Assembly: GCA_040080915.1 (NCBI GenBank)
Contig: JBEBHD010000050.1
Span: 1 to 24,680, forward strand
Origin: M3007 sp040080915
Lineage (GTDB): Bacteria; Bacteroidota; Bacteroidia; Chitinophagales; Saprospiraceae
DNA: 24,680 nt
Reading direction: 5' to 3'
Shown: in pieces, positions 8,845-16,205 of the stretch
How the letters are laid out: the number at the start of each line of letters is the position of its first letter
How positions within the stretch are numbered: the stretch's first letter is position 1
The notes under the pieces: model-generated
What the model was told of the DNA's origin: nothing
Databases searched by the model: none
What the model saw: only the letters and a program-made list of their open reading frames with translations
Made by a program: the position numbers and the translations under genes

Positions 8845-10320
8845 ATGAAGCAATACCTCCTGCTGTTCCTTCCTTTTTTTGCAGCAACGGCCTTTTCTCA
8901 AACCGCCCCTGATGTACTCAAGTTTTCTTACTTAAATCCCGGCGGCACGGCGCGTTTCGTGGGCGCTGGCGGTGCCTTCGGGGCACTCGGAGCCGAATTT
9001 GGCGGTCTGAGCCAAAATCCCGCCGGCTTGGCCATGTACCGAACCAACGAGTTGGTGGTAACACCAGGCCTGCGCTTCGCCAATACCGACGCGACGCTCA
9101 AAGGCAACAACAACCTGACTTTCGACGAAAGCAAGACCCATTTTCGCTTCGACAACCTCGGCATCGTGTTCAACACAACGCCTGTGAGCGGCAAATGGAA
9201 AACGTTCAATGTCGGTATTGGCTACAACCAGCAAGCCAACTACAACCAGGGAATTTATTACGCCGGAAACGCCGCTGGCACGATCCTCAACAACTGGTTC
9301 TCCAATGCCCGGTCGGTGCTCGCTGTTGGCGGCACCACCAACGATTTCGATGAATTTACCGGCAAACTGGCTTACCAAGCGGAGGCCATTTATGGCAATA
9401 CCGCAGCCAATTTGACCTACGATTTTGCCAATGACCCCAACGCCGTCGTGGAGCATTCACAGTCCATCACCCAGTCGGGCACCTACAACGAAATGGTACT
9501 TTCCCTTGCTGGCAACTACGATGAAAAATTGCTCGTGGGTGCCACGGTCGGCATCCCCTTCTTGCGCTACCGCATCAGCACCGAATACCGGGAAAAAGAT
9601 GTCAACAACTCCGTGGACGCTTTTGAAAACCTCGCCTATTCCGAGTTTTTGAACACCGATGGCTATGGTGTCAACATCAAGTTCGGCGTGGTTTACCGGG
9701 CCAGCCAGGCCATCCGAATCGGTGCGCACATCCACTCGCCCACTTGGATGAGCCTGACCGATGATTACAGCACATCGCTTACCTATGTGTATAACCCAGG
9801 CAACCCAACTCCGGTGACAACGACAAAAAATTCCGGCAGTTTCCCCTTCGACTACAAACTGACCACCCCGTGGAGAGCCGGTGTCAGCGGTGCCGTGCTT
9901 TTGCAAAAGCACGGCTTTCTCAGTGCCGAGGTGGAGTGGGTGGATTACAGCGCCAATGCCTATAATTTCACCGCCGACGTGGCCAACACCGAAAATCAGC
10001 TGGCTGAGCGCCAAGTGAACGGCGACATCCAGCGCCTCTTCGAACCGCGCATGAACATTCGCTTGGGTGGCGAATTGGCGCTCTCCGAGTTCCGTCTGCG
10101 CGGCGGGGTCAACTTGCTCGGAAAACCTTATGCCACCGACGACGGCTTCAACACGGGCTTCACCGCTGGTGCCGGTGTGCGCGGAGAATCGTTTTTCCTC
10201 GATTTTGGCGTGCGATTGGGATCAGGCACCGGTTCCGTCATACCGTACGCCGATGGACCGGAAGCCGATACAAAAAACAACGTCACCGACGTGTTGATGA
10301 CCATCGGGTTCAAGTTTTGA
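8845..10320 (+). CDS. FadL/OmpP1-like outer-membrane beta-barrel protein
   Basis: 491 residues from ATG 8845. It has a signal peptide (YLLLFLPFFAATAFSQ). The N-terminal block ARFVGAGGAFGALGAEFGGLSQNPAGLA is typical of the OmpP1/FadL/TodX family (key words GGAFGALG and NPAGLA). Long stretches of alternating polar and hydrophobic residues indicate beta strands, and the protein ends in the outer-membrane signature aromatic GFKF. FadL relatives take up hydrophobic compounds such as long-chain fatty acids. The substrate here is unknown; a role in fatty-acid supply is possible but not shown. Preceded by a terminator, so it likely has its own promoter; a near-match TTCTTTTG lies at 8812-8819. Confidence 0.85.
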   Translation: MKQYLLLFLPFFAATAFSQTAPDVLKFSYLNPGGTARFVGAGGAFGALGAEFGGLSQNPAGLAMYRTNELVVTPGLRFANTDATLKGNNNLTFDESKTHFRFDNLGIVFNTTPVSGKWKTFNVGIGYNQQANYNQGIYYAGNAAGTILNNWFSNARSVLAVGGTTNDFDEFTGKLAYQAEAIYGNTAANLTYDFANDPNAVVEHSQSITQSGTYNEMVLSLAGNYDEKLLVGATVGIPFLRYRISTEYREKDVNNSVDAFENLAYSEFLNTDGYGVNIKFGVVYRASQAIRIGAHIHSPTWMSLTDDYSTSLTYVYNPGNPTPVTTTKNSGSFPFDYKLTTPWRAGVSGAVLLQKHGFLSAEVEWVDYSANAYNFTADVANTENQLAERQVNGDIQRLFEPRMNIRLGGELALSEFRLRGGVNLLGKPYATDDGFNTGFTAGAGVRGESFFLDFGVRLGSGTGSVIPYADGPEADTKNNVTDVLMTIGFKF

Positions 10321-10359
10321 TTTAGCGCACCATCTTTGCGCCTTCAAAACAAATCTGTC

Positions 10360-10908
10360 ATGGCCTTCATCGAGACCCCCATCCCCGGACTGATCATTTT
10401 CGAACCAACTGTTTTCCACGACGAGCGCGGTTATTTTTTTGAAAGCTACAACCACCGCACGTGGGCCGAAATCGGCGTGATAGCAGATTTTGTGCAAATG
10501 AACCAGGCCCGCAGCACGCGCGGGGTGTTGCGGGGCCTGCACTACCAAATTGGCGAAATGGCCCAAGCCAAACTCGTGCGCGTAGTGGAAGGCGAGGTGC
10601 TGGATGTGGCCGTTGACGTGCGCCACGGCTCGCCTAGTTACGGCGAATGGTATGGCATCAGGCTAAGTGCGGAAAACAAACGCCAATTGTTTGTGCCTCG
10701 CGGTTTCGCACACGGCTACGTGGTTCTGAGCGACACGGCTGAGTTTGTGTACCAGTGCGACAATTTTTACTCCAAGGCCCACGAAGGTGGCATCCGGTAC
10801 GATGACCCCAGCCTGCGCATTGATTGGGGTTTCGACCTCCGTCAGGTAGTTGTTTCCGAAAAAGATTTGGGCTTGCCGTTTTTTGGAGAGCACCGTAGCA
10901 GTACGTGA
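10360..10908 (+). CDS. rfbC: dTDP-4-dehydrorhamnose 3,5-epimerase
   Basis: 182 residues from ATG 10360; the open frame back to a TTG at 10336 adds eight residues not typical of the family. RmlC/RfbC converts dTDP-4-keto-6-deoxyglucose to dTDP-4-keto-L-rhamnose for cell-surface polysaccharide. The cupin signatures are visible: FHDERGYFFESY, QARSTRGVLRGLHYQ with the catalytic histidine, KLVRVVEGEVLDVAVDVR, LFVPRGFAHGYVVLSD, and the end motif IRYDDPSLRIDW. The other dTDP-rhamnose genes (rfbA, B, D) are not in the window, so the gene stands alone here. Confidence 0.95.
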   Translation: MAFIETPIPGLIIFEPTVFHDERGYFFESYNHRTWAEIGVIADFVQMNQARSTRGVLRGLHYQIGEMAQAKLVRVVEGEVLDVAVDVRHGSPSYGEWYGIRLSAENKRQLFVPRGFAHGYVVLSDTAEFVYQCDNFYSKAHEGGIRYDDPSLRIDWGFDLRQVVVSEKDLGLPFFGEHRSST

Positions 10909-10982
10909 ACCGAAACATGCACTAATTTTCAGGGTATAAATGCCGCAGTTTTGCCGACTTTTACGCCCCGAAGCTACAAAAC

Positions 10983-11089
10983 TATACTTCGCGCTGCGAG
11001 GTTTTGTGCATAGCCTTCGGCCTACTATTTTGATTAGCAGCGCTCAGTATGACAAAAGCGGCTTCGCACCTTGCGGTGCGAGGTATACC
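10983..11089 (+). repeat. Palindromic dispersed repeat, copy 1
   Basis: This copy is about 105 bp. Its ends are imperfect inverted repeats (TATACTTCGC at the left, GCGAGGTATA at the right), and it contains internal hairpins (TAGCCTTCGGCCTA; CGCACCTTGCGGTGCG). A second copy lies in inverted orientation at 13704-13809. Structure resembles a small non-coding MITE or REP-like element. It fills most of the gap between rfbC and the 11114 gene. Confidence 0.85.
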
Positions 11090-11113
11090 TACTGAAACAG
11101 CAACCGAACTCGC

Positions 11114-11674
11114 ATGCTCAACGACATTTCCCGCGTCCTCAGCCCCGAACTGCCACACGACCTCGGCACGATGGACCAGCACTTGGATTTCATCCTGCCC
11201 AAGGTCATCCCCTTTGGCGAAGACCTCCGGGAAGAGCATTTTTGGCTCACCAAACGCTGGAAGGAAGTGCGCGACGACGAAGGCTTTCACGAAGCCATCC
11301 TGCACATATTCAACCCCGGCGGCGAGTACCTGCTGGTGCTGGACGGCAACCTCATCAAAGGCGCTTGGCGCAAATTAGGGCAGGAAAACTCGCTCATCAT
11401 TGAGGTGGCCGGGCGCAGCGAACTGTTCGATCTGCGCTTTCTGAACAACGAGTTCATCATCCTGACCAAGCACGGCGATCAAGGCCGAAAGGGCCAACGC
11501 AAGTATTTCTGCCTCATCCACGAACGCGCCGCCCACGGGCGCGGCGGTGATTTGGACTGGCGAAACATCATGGAAAAACTGTTCAACATCTGGCGCGAAA
11601 ACAGCCTTGGACTTTGGGCTTGGTTCACCCTTATCGCCGTCATAGGCCTCATCATTTACCTATCCGTGAAATAA
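11114..11674 (+). CDS. Hypothetical protein with C-terminal membrane anchor
   Basis: 186 residues; I do not recognise the family. The soluble part (residues 1-160) is mixed alpha/beta with many charged residues (FGEDLREEHFWLTKRWKEVR, then NPGGEYLLVLDGN). The C terminus has one strong membrane segment (LWAWFTLIAVIGLIIYL) with a short SVK end, so it is probably tail-anchored facing the cytoplasm. Its stop is 2 bp before the symporter start, which implies co-transcription and possibly a role in symporter function. No signal peptide was seen. Confidence 0.75.
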   Translation: MLNDISRVLSPELPHDLGTMDQHLDFILPKVIPFGEDLREEHFWLTKRWKEVRDDEGFHEAILHIFNPGGEYLLVLDGNLIKGAWRKLGQENSLIIEVAGRSELFDLRFLNNEFIILTKHGDQGRKGQRKYFCLIHERAAHGRGGDLDWRNIMEKLFNIWRENSLGLWAWFTLIAVIGLIIYLSVK

Positions 11675-11676
11675 TT

Positions 11677-13362
11677 ATGGCAACTCTTGACTGGATCGTA
11701 TTGCTGGCATCGTTGGCGTTTGTCGTGTTGTATGGTATGTGGAAAAGCCGGCATGTCCAGAGCAGCGACAGTTTTCTCGCTGGCAAGCGAGACCTGCCGT
11801 GGTGGACGATCGGGCTGAGCATCATGGCCACCCAAGCCAGTGCGATCACCTTTCTGAGCACGCCCGGGCAGGGTTTTTTCGACGGCCTTGAGTTCGTCCA
11901 GTTTTACTTCGGCATGCCGATAGCCATGGTTTTTCTGGCGCTTTTCGTCCTCCCGGTTTATTACCGATTGAAGGTGACTACCGCTTATGAGTTTCTCGAA
12001 CAGCGCTTCGACTTGCGGATGCGCACGCTGACGGCCGTTTTATTCCTCATCCAGCGCGGCGTGGCAGCGGCCATCAGCATCTACGCGCCGAGCATCATCT
12101 TGTGCGCAGTGTTTGGTTGGAACCTAGCTTTGACCAACTTTGTGATGGCCTTGTTTGTGGTCATTTACACCACTTCCGGTGGCAGTGCCGCCGTAAGCCG
12201 CACGCAGGAGCTGCAAATGACGATCATGCTGAGCGGCCTCGTGCTCGCATTTGTATTGGTGCTAAACCAATTACCCGGTGGCGTTGGCCTGACCGAAGCT
12301 TGGCAAATAGCCGGAGCCACGTCAAAAACCAATGTGCTGGACTGGTCGTTCGACATTCATGACCGGTACAACGTATGGTCGGGCGTATTGGGAGCTACGT
12401 TTCTTTTCCTGTCTTATTTCGGGACCGACCAAAGTCAGGTAGGACGGTACCTCTCCGGCAAATCGCTACGGGAAAGCCGTTTTGGGCTGTTGTTCAACGG
12501 GTTTGTAAAAATCCCGATGCAGTTTTTGGTCTTGTCGGTCGGGGTCATGGTGTACGTTTTTTACCAGTTCAATGCCGCGCCCTTGCATTTCAACCAAGTC
12601 AACCGGGCCAAGGTGGCGGCTACGGAGCATGAGGCCGCTTTCAGGCAGTTGGAGACCCAAAACGACAGCCTTTTTTTATTGAAAAAAAACCTGCTTACCG
12701 CTGCGGCTACCGAAGAAGGGAACGGAGCCACAGCCCTGCTCACGAAGGAGCAGCAGGCGCAGATGCGGGCTTGGGAGGCCGAGCGCAAGGTACTCCGTAC
12801 CGAGGCTGAAGCCATTGTGAAAAAAGCCGACCCGGATGGGGATGCGAAAGACAAGGACTTTGTTTTCATCAATTTCATTCTGGGCCACATACCTGTCGGC
12901 CTCGTCGGGCTGATGCTCGCCATGATCTTTTGCGCCTCTTGGAGTACTACGGCCTCCGAGCTGAGCGCACTGACAGCCACATCGGTATCGGACATCTACC
13001 GGCGGTCGTTCGTGAAAAACCGCGACGACACCCACTATTTTCGCATATCCCGCTGGTTTACCGTGGGCTGGGGGGCCTTTATCGTAGTGTTCGCCACCTA
13101 CGCTGATTTATTTGAAAACCTGATTCAGGCAGTAAACATGGTCGGTTCCGTCTTTTATGGCACCATCCTCGGTATTTTTTTCACAGCGTTTTTTCTGAAA
13201 AACGTGCATGGGCGGGCCGTGTTTTGGGCAGCTTTGTGTACGCAGGCCGTGATTTTTTACCTGTTTTTTTTCGTGGACAAGGATGCCTACCTGTGGTACA
13301 ACCCGCTGGGTTGCAGTATGGTCATGGGCTTGGGCTGGTTGTTGCAGCGAGTACTGCGTTGA
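11677..13362 (+). CDS. Sodium:solute symporter (SSS family)
   Basis: 561 residues from ATG 11677, the start that gives a normal first helix (DWIVLLASLAFVVLYG). It has the SSS fold with about 13 hydrophobic segments. Visible family features are the FLAGKRDLPWWTIGLSI block, the ATQASAITFLSTPGQG segment of the sodium-binding helix, YFGTDQSQVGRYLSG, and FCASWSTTASELSALTATSVSDIYRR. The closest family look is the Bacteroidota sodium/glucose- or sialic-acid-type transporters, but the substrate cannot be named. An unusual charged, helical insert of about 90 residues (about 12590-12860) separates two membrane helices. The gene follows the 11114 gene by 2 bp. Confidence 0.9.
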   Translation: MATLDWIVLLASLAFVVLYGMWKSRHVQSSDSFLAGKRDLPWWTIGLSIMATQASAITFLSTPGQGFFDGLEFVQFYFGMPIAMVFLALFVLPVYYRLKVTTAYEFLEQRFDLRMRTLTAVLFLIQRGVAAAISIYAPSIILCAVFGWNLALTNFVMALFVVIYTTSGGSAAVSRTQELQMTIMLSGLVLAFVLVLNQLPGGVGLTEAWQIAGATSKTNVLDWSFDIHDRYNVWSGVLGATFLFLSYFGTDQSQVGRYLSGKSLRESRFGLLFNGFVKIPMQFLVLSVGVMVYVFYQFNAAPLHFNQVNRAKVAATEHEAAFRQLETQNDSLFLLKKNLLTAAATEEGNGATALLTKEQQAQMRAWEAERKVLRTEAEAIVKKADPDGDAKDKDFVFINFILGHIPVGLVGLMLAMIFCASWSTTASELSALTATSVSDIYRRSFVKNRDDTHYFRISRWFTVGWGAFIVVFATYADLFENLIQAVNMVGSVFYGTILGIFFTAFFLKNVHGRAVFWAALCTQAVIFYLFFFVDKDAYLWYNPLGCSMVMGLGWLLQRVLR

Positions 13363-13387
13363 GCGCATGAATATGTGTTTTGCATTT

Positions 13388-13405
13388 TGTTAACGAACCT
13401 TAACA
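13388..13405. promoter_or_regulatory. Short inverted repeat TGTTAA-N6-TTAACA
   Basis: A perfect 6-bp inverted repeat with a 6-bp spacer lies 26 bp after the symporter stop, and another GTTAAC occurs at about 13455. It could be an operator for the small downstream unit, or chance. Evidence is weak. Confidence 0.2.
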
Positions 13406-13511
13406 GAATGCGGCCCCGTTTTTGGGTTGATGTGTCGTTCTCATCTTCGACAAGGTTAACGGACATCTGTCCACTACACCCAAAGTTTATTCACGAAAAA
13501 AACTTAATCCA

Positions 13512-13580
13512 ATGCTGATCCTCACCTGTCTCTTGCTCGTTCTGATGGTCTTTGGCAACAAAATGCTGAAGGAGGCCTAA
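13512..13580 (+). CDS. Possible 22-residue hydrophobic small protein
   Basis: A 22-codon frame from ATG 13512 to TAA 13578-13580 encodes MLILTCLLLVLMVFGNKMLK-EA: an uninterrupted hydrophobic helix with one cysteine followed by a short basic/acidic tail, the layout of a single-pass membrane micropeptide (KdpF-like in size, no homology claimed). It lies in a 559-bp region without other genes, in the right place ahead of a strong terminator, with an A-rich stretch upstream (CGAAAAAAACTTAATCC), as is common at Bacteroidota starts. No match to a known family; it could also be part of a small RNA. Confidence 0.4.
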   Translation: MLILTCLLLVLMVFGNKMLKEA

Positions 13581-13637
13581 AAAGGACCGGCGACAAAAGC
13601 CCGCTTGAAGCGAAGTCGTTTGTTGCCCAAAATCATG

Positions 13638-13683
13638 CAAACCGGAGCTGTCCCTTCCTTGGGGCAGCTCCGGTTTGTTTTTG
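13638..13683 (+). terminator. Strong rho-independent terminator of a small transcription unit
   Basis: The arms CAAACCGGAGCTG (13638-13650) and CAGCTCCGGTTTG (13665-13677) pair perfectly over 13 bp, the loop has an inner CCC/GGG pairing, and the hairpin runs into a T-rich stretch. It is 57 bp after the 22-residue frame and about 275 bp after the symporter stop, so it ends a short transcript. Confidence 0.85.
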
Positions 13684-13703
13684 TGCCGTCGCACGTTCAT
13701 CTG

Positions 13704-13809
13704 TGTACCTCATCACCGCAAGGTGCGGAGCTGTTTTTGTCATACAGAGCGCTGCTAATCAAAATAGTAGGCCTAAGACCATGCACAAAACCTCGCAGCG
13801 CGAAGTATA
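13704..13809 (-). repeat. Palindromic dispersed repeat, copy 2 (inverted)
   Basis: The sequence is the reverse complement of the copy at 10983-11089 at roughly nine bases in ten, with one single-base indel. An exact shared core of more than 20 bases covers GAGCGCTGCTAATCAAAATAG, and the right end CTCGCAGCGCGAAGTATA is identical. The two copies flank the 11114 gene, the symporter and the small unit. Confidence 0.85.
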
Positions 13810-13892
13810 CATGCTCGAAACCTCCAAGCCGCTCTGACCATACTCATTGGCCGCCCTGACACCAGTCATCCCCCGAGTAGGTGGTGTGCAGG

Positions 13893-13900
13893 TAGTTTTG
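13893..13900 (+). promoter_or_regulatory. Candidate -7 box for the stress protein
   Basis: TAGTTTTG matches the Bacteroidota -7 consensus TAnnTTTG exactly, 21 bp before the ATG at 13922. No clear TTTG is present at -33. Confidence 0.4.
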
Positions 13901-13921
13901 TGTCATCAAATTACTTGGCCC

Positions 13922-14767
13922 ATGAAAAAGATATTGGTTCCTACCGATTTTTCCGTCAACGCTAAACACGCATTGGGCGTGGCGGCTACCATCGCAAAAA
14001 CGGCCGGAGTAGATGTAGAAATACTGCACGCCAATACGGCCATCGCGTACGCGCCACCGCTTCCGGAGTATTACCTGCCCGAGGCATATGACATGACCGA
14101 GTACTACGAAAATGCCGCCGAGGCCCTGTACAAGTTGAAGAAAGAAATGGCAGGCACGGGCAAATACGAGGGCGTGACGTTCGAAACGGTTGTGGAAGAG
14201 GGCTTTTTGCACAGCGCCTTGAAGCGCATCGCCGAGGAAGACCGCGCCGACCTGATCGTCATGGGCACAAAAGGTGCTACCGGGGCCACGGAATTTTTTG
14301 TTGGCTCCAACACGGAAAAAGTGATCCGAACCGCTCCTTGCCCGGTATTGGCGGTGCCGGAACAATCCGGCGAGTTCGATCCAAAAGTGGTTGTGTTGCC
14401 AACCACGCTGCGTGATGATCAGGCAGCCGTTTTTCAGGCCGTTGCGAATTGGCAAAAACATTTCCGCTTTTCGGTGAAAATCTTGTACCTGAACAACCCG
14501 GCGGGCCTTGACTCCAATGCCGAGATCGAAGCAGCGATAAGCGCTTTCTCTTCGGCAGCACACTTGGAAAACACAACCCAGTACATCAGCGGAAACACCT
14601 TCAACGAAGAAATCAGTATTCTGCAGTTTGCCCATGAGTACAGTGCCGACCTGATCGCAATGGGCACCCACCAACGGCAGGGTCTTTCACACCTGCTCTT
14701 TGGCAGCCTGACGGAGGATACGGCCAACCATTCGGACATTCCGGTACTGTCAGTACCCATTCATTGA
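13922..14767 (+). CDS. Universal stress protein with two UspA domains
   Basis: 281 residues from ATG 13922; the open frame upstream to 13847 lacks family similarity. Two tandem Usp folds are visible. The first starts KKILVPTDFS and ends in the nucleotide-binding loop MGTKGATGATEFFVGSNTEK and the PCPVLAVP strand. The second ends ADLIAMGTHQRQG-LSHLLFGSLTE and IPVLSVP. The first domain has the ATP-type G-x2-G-x9-G pattern; the second has a changed glycine spacing, so it may not bind ATP. Such proteins are cytoplasmic and induced by stress or starvation. The stop codon lies within a long hairpin. Confidence 0.92.
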   Translation: MKKILVPTDFSVNAKHALGVAATIAKTAGVDVEILHANTAIAYAPPLPEYYLPEAYDMTEYYENAAEALYKLKKEMAGTGKYEGVTFETVVEEGFLHSALKRIAEEDRADLIVMGTKGATGATEFFVGSNTEKVIRTAPCPVLAVPEQSGEFDPKVVVLPTTLRDDQAAVFQAVANWQKHFRFSVKILYLNNPAGLDSNAEIEAAISAFSSAAHLENTTQYISGNTFNEEISILQFAHEYSADLIAMGTHQRQGLSHLLFGSLTEDTANHSDIPVLSVPIH

Positions 14768-14836
14768 GTGATTGAGTGATTGGGTGATTGTATCCGCTCA
14801 GGAAAACTAATCACTCAATCACTCAATCACTCAATG
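14762..14836 (+). terminator. 28-bp hairpin of ATTGAGTG repeats over the uspA stop
   Basis: Arms at 14762-14789 and 14809-14836 are complementary over 28 bp with one G-T wobble and a 19-nt loop. Each arm is built of three or four copies of the 8-base word ATTGAGTG / CACTCAAT. The uspA TGA (14765-14767) is inside the left arm. No run of T follows directly, so it may protect mRNA ends or be a repeat insertion rather than a classical terminator. Confidence 0.7.
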
Positions 14837-14909
14837 ACATGACAGGGTAGTTTTCCATGCAGCGGCAGCAACCTGTAAAGGCCTGCCGCTGCTTTTCTTT
14901 GGGGTGCCG

Positions 14910-14917
14910 TACCTTTG
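14910..14917 (+). promoter_or_regulatory. Candidate -7 box directly before recR
   Basis: TACCTTTG is an exact -7 box ending 7 bp before the recR ATG (14925). If used, the transcript would begin at or next to the start codon, giving a leaderless or almost leaderless mRNA. No -33 element was found. Confidence 0.35.
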
Positions 14918-14924
14918 CCGCCAC

Positions 14925-15530
14925 ATGAATTTTTCATCCAGACTTATCGAAAAAGCGGTCGAGGCATTTGCTACCCTGCCGGGCATAGGCCGCAAGACTG
15001 CGTTGCGCTTGGTGCTGCACCTGCTGAAACAGGACAAGTCCTTGACTGAGCAGTTTGCCGCAGCCATGGTGGCTATGCGCGAAGGCATCCGGGAGTGCAG
15101 CGTGTGCCACAATCTTTCGGACGAGGCCGTTTGCCAAATCTGTGCCGACCCGCGCCGCGACCGCTCGCTGGTGTGCGTAGTGGAAAGTATACGCGATCTC
15201 ATGGCTATTGAGGACACCGGGCAGTTTCGGGGGTTATACCACCTGTTGGGCGGCATTATTTCGCCTATCGAAGGTATTGGGCCATCTGATTTAAACATGG
15301 ACTCGTTATTTGTCCGCTTGCAAGACGGCACGGTCAAAGAGGTCGTCATGGCTATCAGCCCAACCATCGAAGGCGAGACCACGGTGTACTATTTGTCCAA
15401 AAAAATACAGCCGCTGGGCATACAGGTGAGTGTTATTGCGCGGGGCGTATCCTTTGGCGGCGATTTGGAATACGCTGACGAACTCACCTTAGGGCGTTCT
15501 ATTGCGGCGCGTTTGCCCTACGTTCGTTGA
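14925..15530 (+). CDS. recR: Recombination protein RecR
   Basis: 201 residues from ATG 14925, the normal RecR length. RecR acts with RecO and RecF in loading RecA at DNA gaps. Visible features in order are the helix-hairpin-helix (FATLPGIGRKTALRLVLHLL), the zinc finger C-S-V-C ... C-Q-I-C, the Toprim domain (CVVESIRDLMAIEDTGQFRG, YHLLGGIISPIEGIGP) and the C-terminal VSVIARGVSFGGDLEYADELTLGRS. All zinc ligands and the Toprim acidic residue are present. Confidence 0.97.
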   Translation: MNFSSRLIEKAVEAFATLPGIGRKTALRLVLHLLKQDKSLTEQFAAAMVAMREGIRECSVCHNLSDEAVCQICADPRRDRSLVCVVESIRDLMAIEDTGQFRGLYHLLGGIISPIEGIGPSDLNMDSLFVRLQDGTVKEVVMAISPTIEGETTVYYLSKKIQPLGIQVSVIARGVSFGGDLEYADELTLGRSIAARLPYVR

Positions 15531-15541
15531 GGTCGCTGGCT

Positions 15542-15579
15542 GCTAATTTTGGTTCGGCCATACCAGAACCAAAAGTAGC
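15542..15579 (+). promoter_or_regulatory. 14-bp inverted repeat before the regulator gene
   Basis: The arms GCTAATTTTGGTTC (15542-15555) and GAACCAAAAGTAGC (15566-15579) pair at 13 of 14 positions around a 10-nt loop. The repeat sits 11 bp after the recR stop and ends 4 bp before the -7 box TACATTTG (15584-15591). No T run follows, so it is either a weak recR terminator or, more interestingly, an operator covering the -33 region of the regulator's promoter. Confidence 0.5.
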
Positions 15580-15583
15580 ATCG

Positions 15584-15591
15584 TACATTTG
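15584..15591 (+). promoter_or_regulatory. Candidate -7 box of the sphingolipid operon
   Basis: TACATTTG matches the consensus exactly, 19 bp before the ATG of the regulator at 15611. The operator-like inverted repeat lies directly upstream. Confidence 0.45.
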
Positions 15592-15610
15592 CCGCTAAAT
15601 TCCGGGTACC

Positions 15611-16183
15611 ATGGCAACGGCAGACGTGGATAAGGCAGCACGCATTCGCGCAAAAGTGGAGCGAATAGGCGCATTTTTCGAGCGGTATGGTTTTGCTCCA
15701 GTGACGGGACGGGTGTTTGCCTATTTGCTAGTGAGCACGCCCTCGCAGAGTGATTTTTTCTCGATACAGGCATTTTTGCGTGCCAGCAAAAGCACTGTGA
15801 GTACTGCCCTTACCACCTTGAGAGGAGAAGGATTGGTAGACGACGTTACGCTCGGAGGCCGCCGTCGCCGGTATTTCAGGATAAACACAAGCGGCTGGAT
15901 GAACAGCCTTAAAAACAGGCTCCGCCGCACAACCACCCTGAACGAGGTGCTCGAGGATGTTCTCGAAGAACACAACAATGCGCCCGAACCACTTTATTTT
16001 AATCGCGACTTGAACAGGACTTCCGCCGTTCAGGCCCGCTGGCCCGATGGTGACGAACGCCCGGTGGACGAGTGGGACGAGAAGACGATCAACCGAGACC
16101 TGAACAAAATCGCCGTTTTTCAAAACTACCTCGCCGATGGCATCGAACGCCTGTTGGATGAGTGGGACGAGAAACAATCTTGA
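15611..16183 (+). CDS. GbsR/MarR-like winged-helix transcriptional regulator
   Basis: 190 residues. Residues 1-110 match the GbsR/MarR-like winged helix-turn-helix: RIRAKVERIGAFFERYGFAPVTGRVFAYLLVS, the recognition helix LRASKSTVSTALTTLRGEGLV, then the basic wing GGRRRRYFRI. The C-terminal part is a duplicated 30-residue unit. It is the first gene of the sphingolipid locus, 22 bp before the hydroxylase, so it probably controls that operon and perhaps itself. Which ligand it senses is unknown; an acyl or sphingoid compound would fit. GbsR itself responds to choline, but that name is not transferred here. Confidence 0.85.
   Translation: MATADVDKAARIRAKVERIGAFFERYGFAPVTGRVFAYLLVSTPSQSDFFSIQAFLRASKSTVSTALTTLRGEGLVDDVTLGGRRRRYFRINTSGWMNSLKNRLRRTTTLNEVLEDVLEEHNNAPEPLYFNRDLNRTSAVQARWPDGDERPVDEWDEKTINRDLNKIAVFQNYLADGIERLLDEWDEKQS
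16001..16180 (+). repeat. 90-bp tandem duplication in the regulator's C terminus
   Basis: 16001-16090 and 16091-16180 encode aligned 30-residue units, both starting NRDLN and ending DEWDEK with Q, DG and ER at matching places; 16 of 30 residues agree. The end of the protein is thus an internal duplication that has since diverged. Confidence 0.8.
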
Positions 16184-16205
16184 TCACACAAATTAAGCAA
16201 AGACC

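Noticed and set aside
10909..11113. Small coding regions between rfbC and the 11114 gene
   Set aside because: The open frames there come from the palindromic repeat and show no protein-like pattern.
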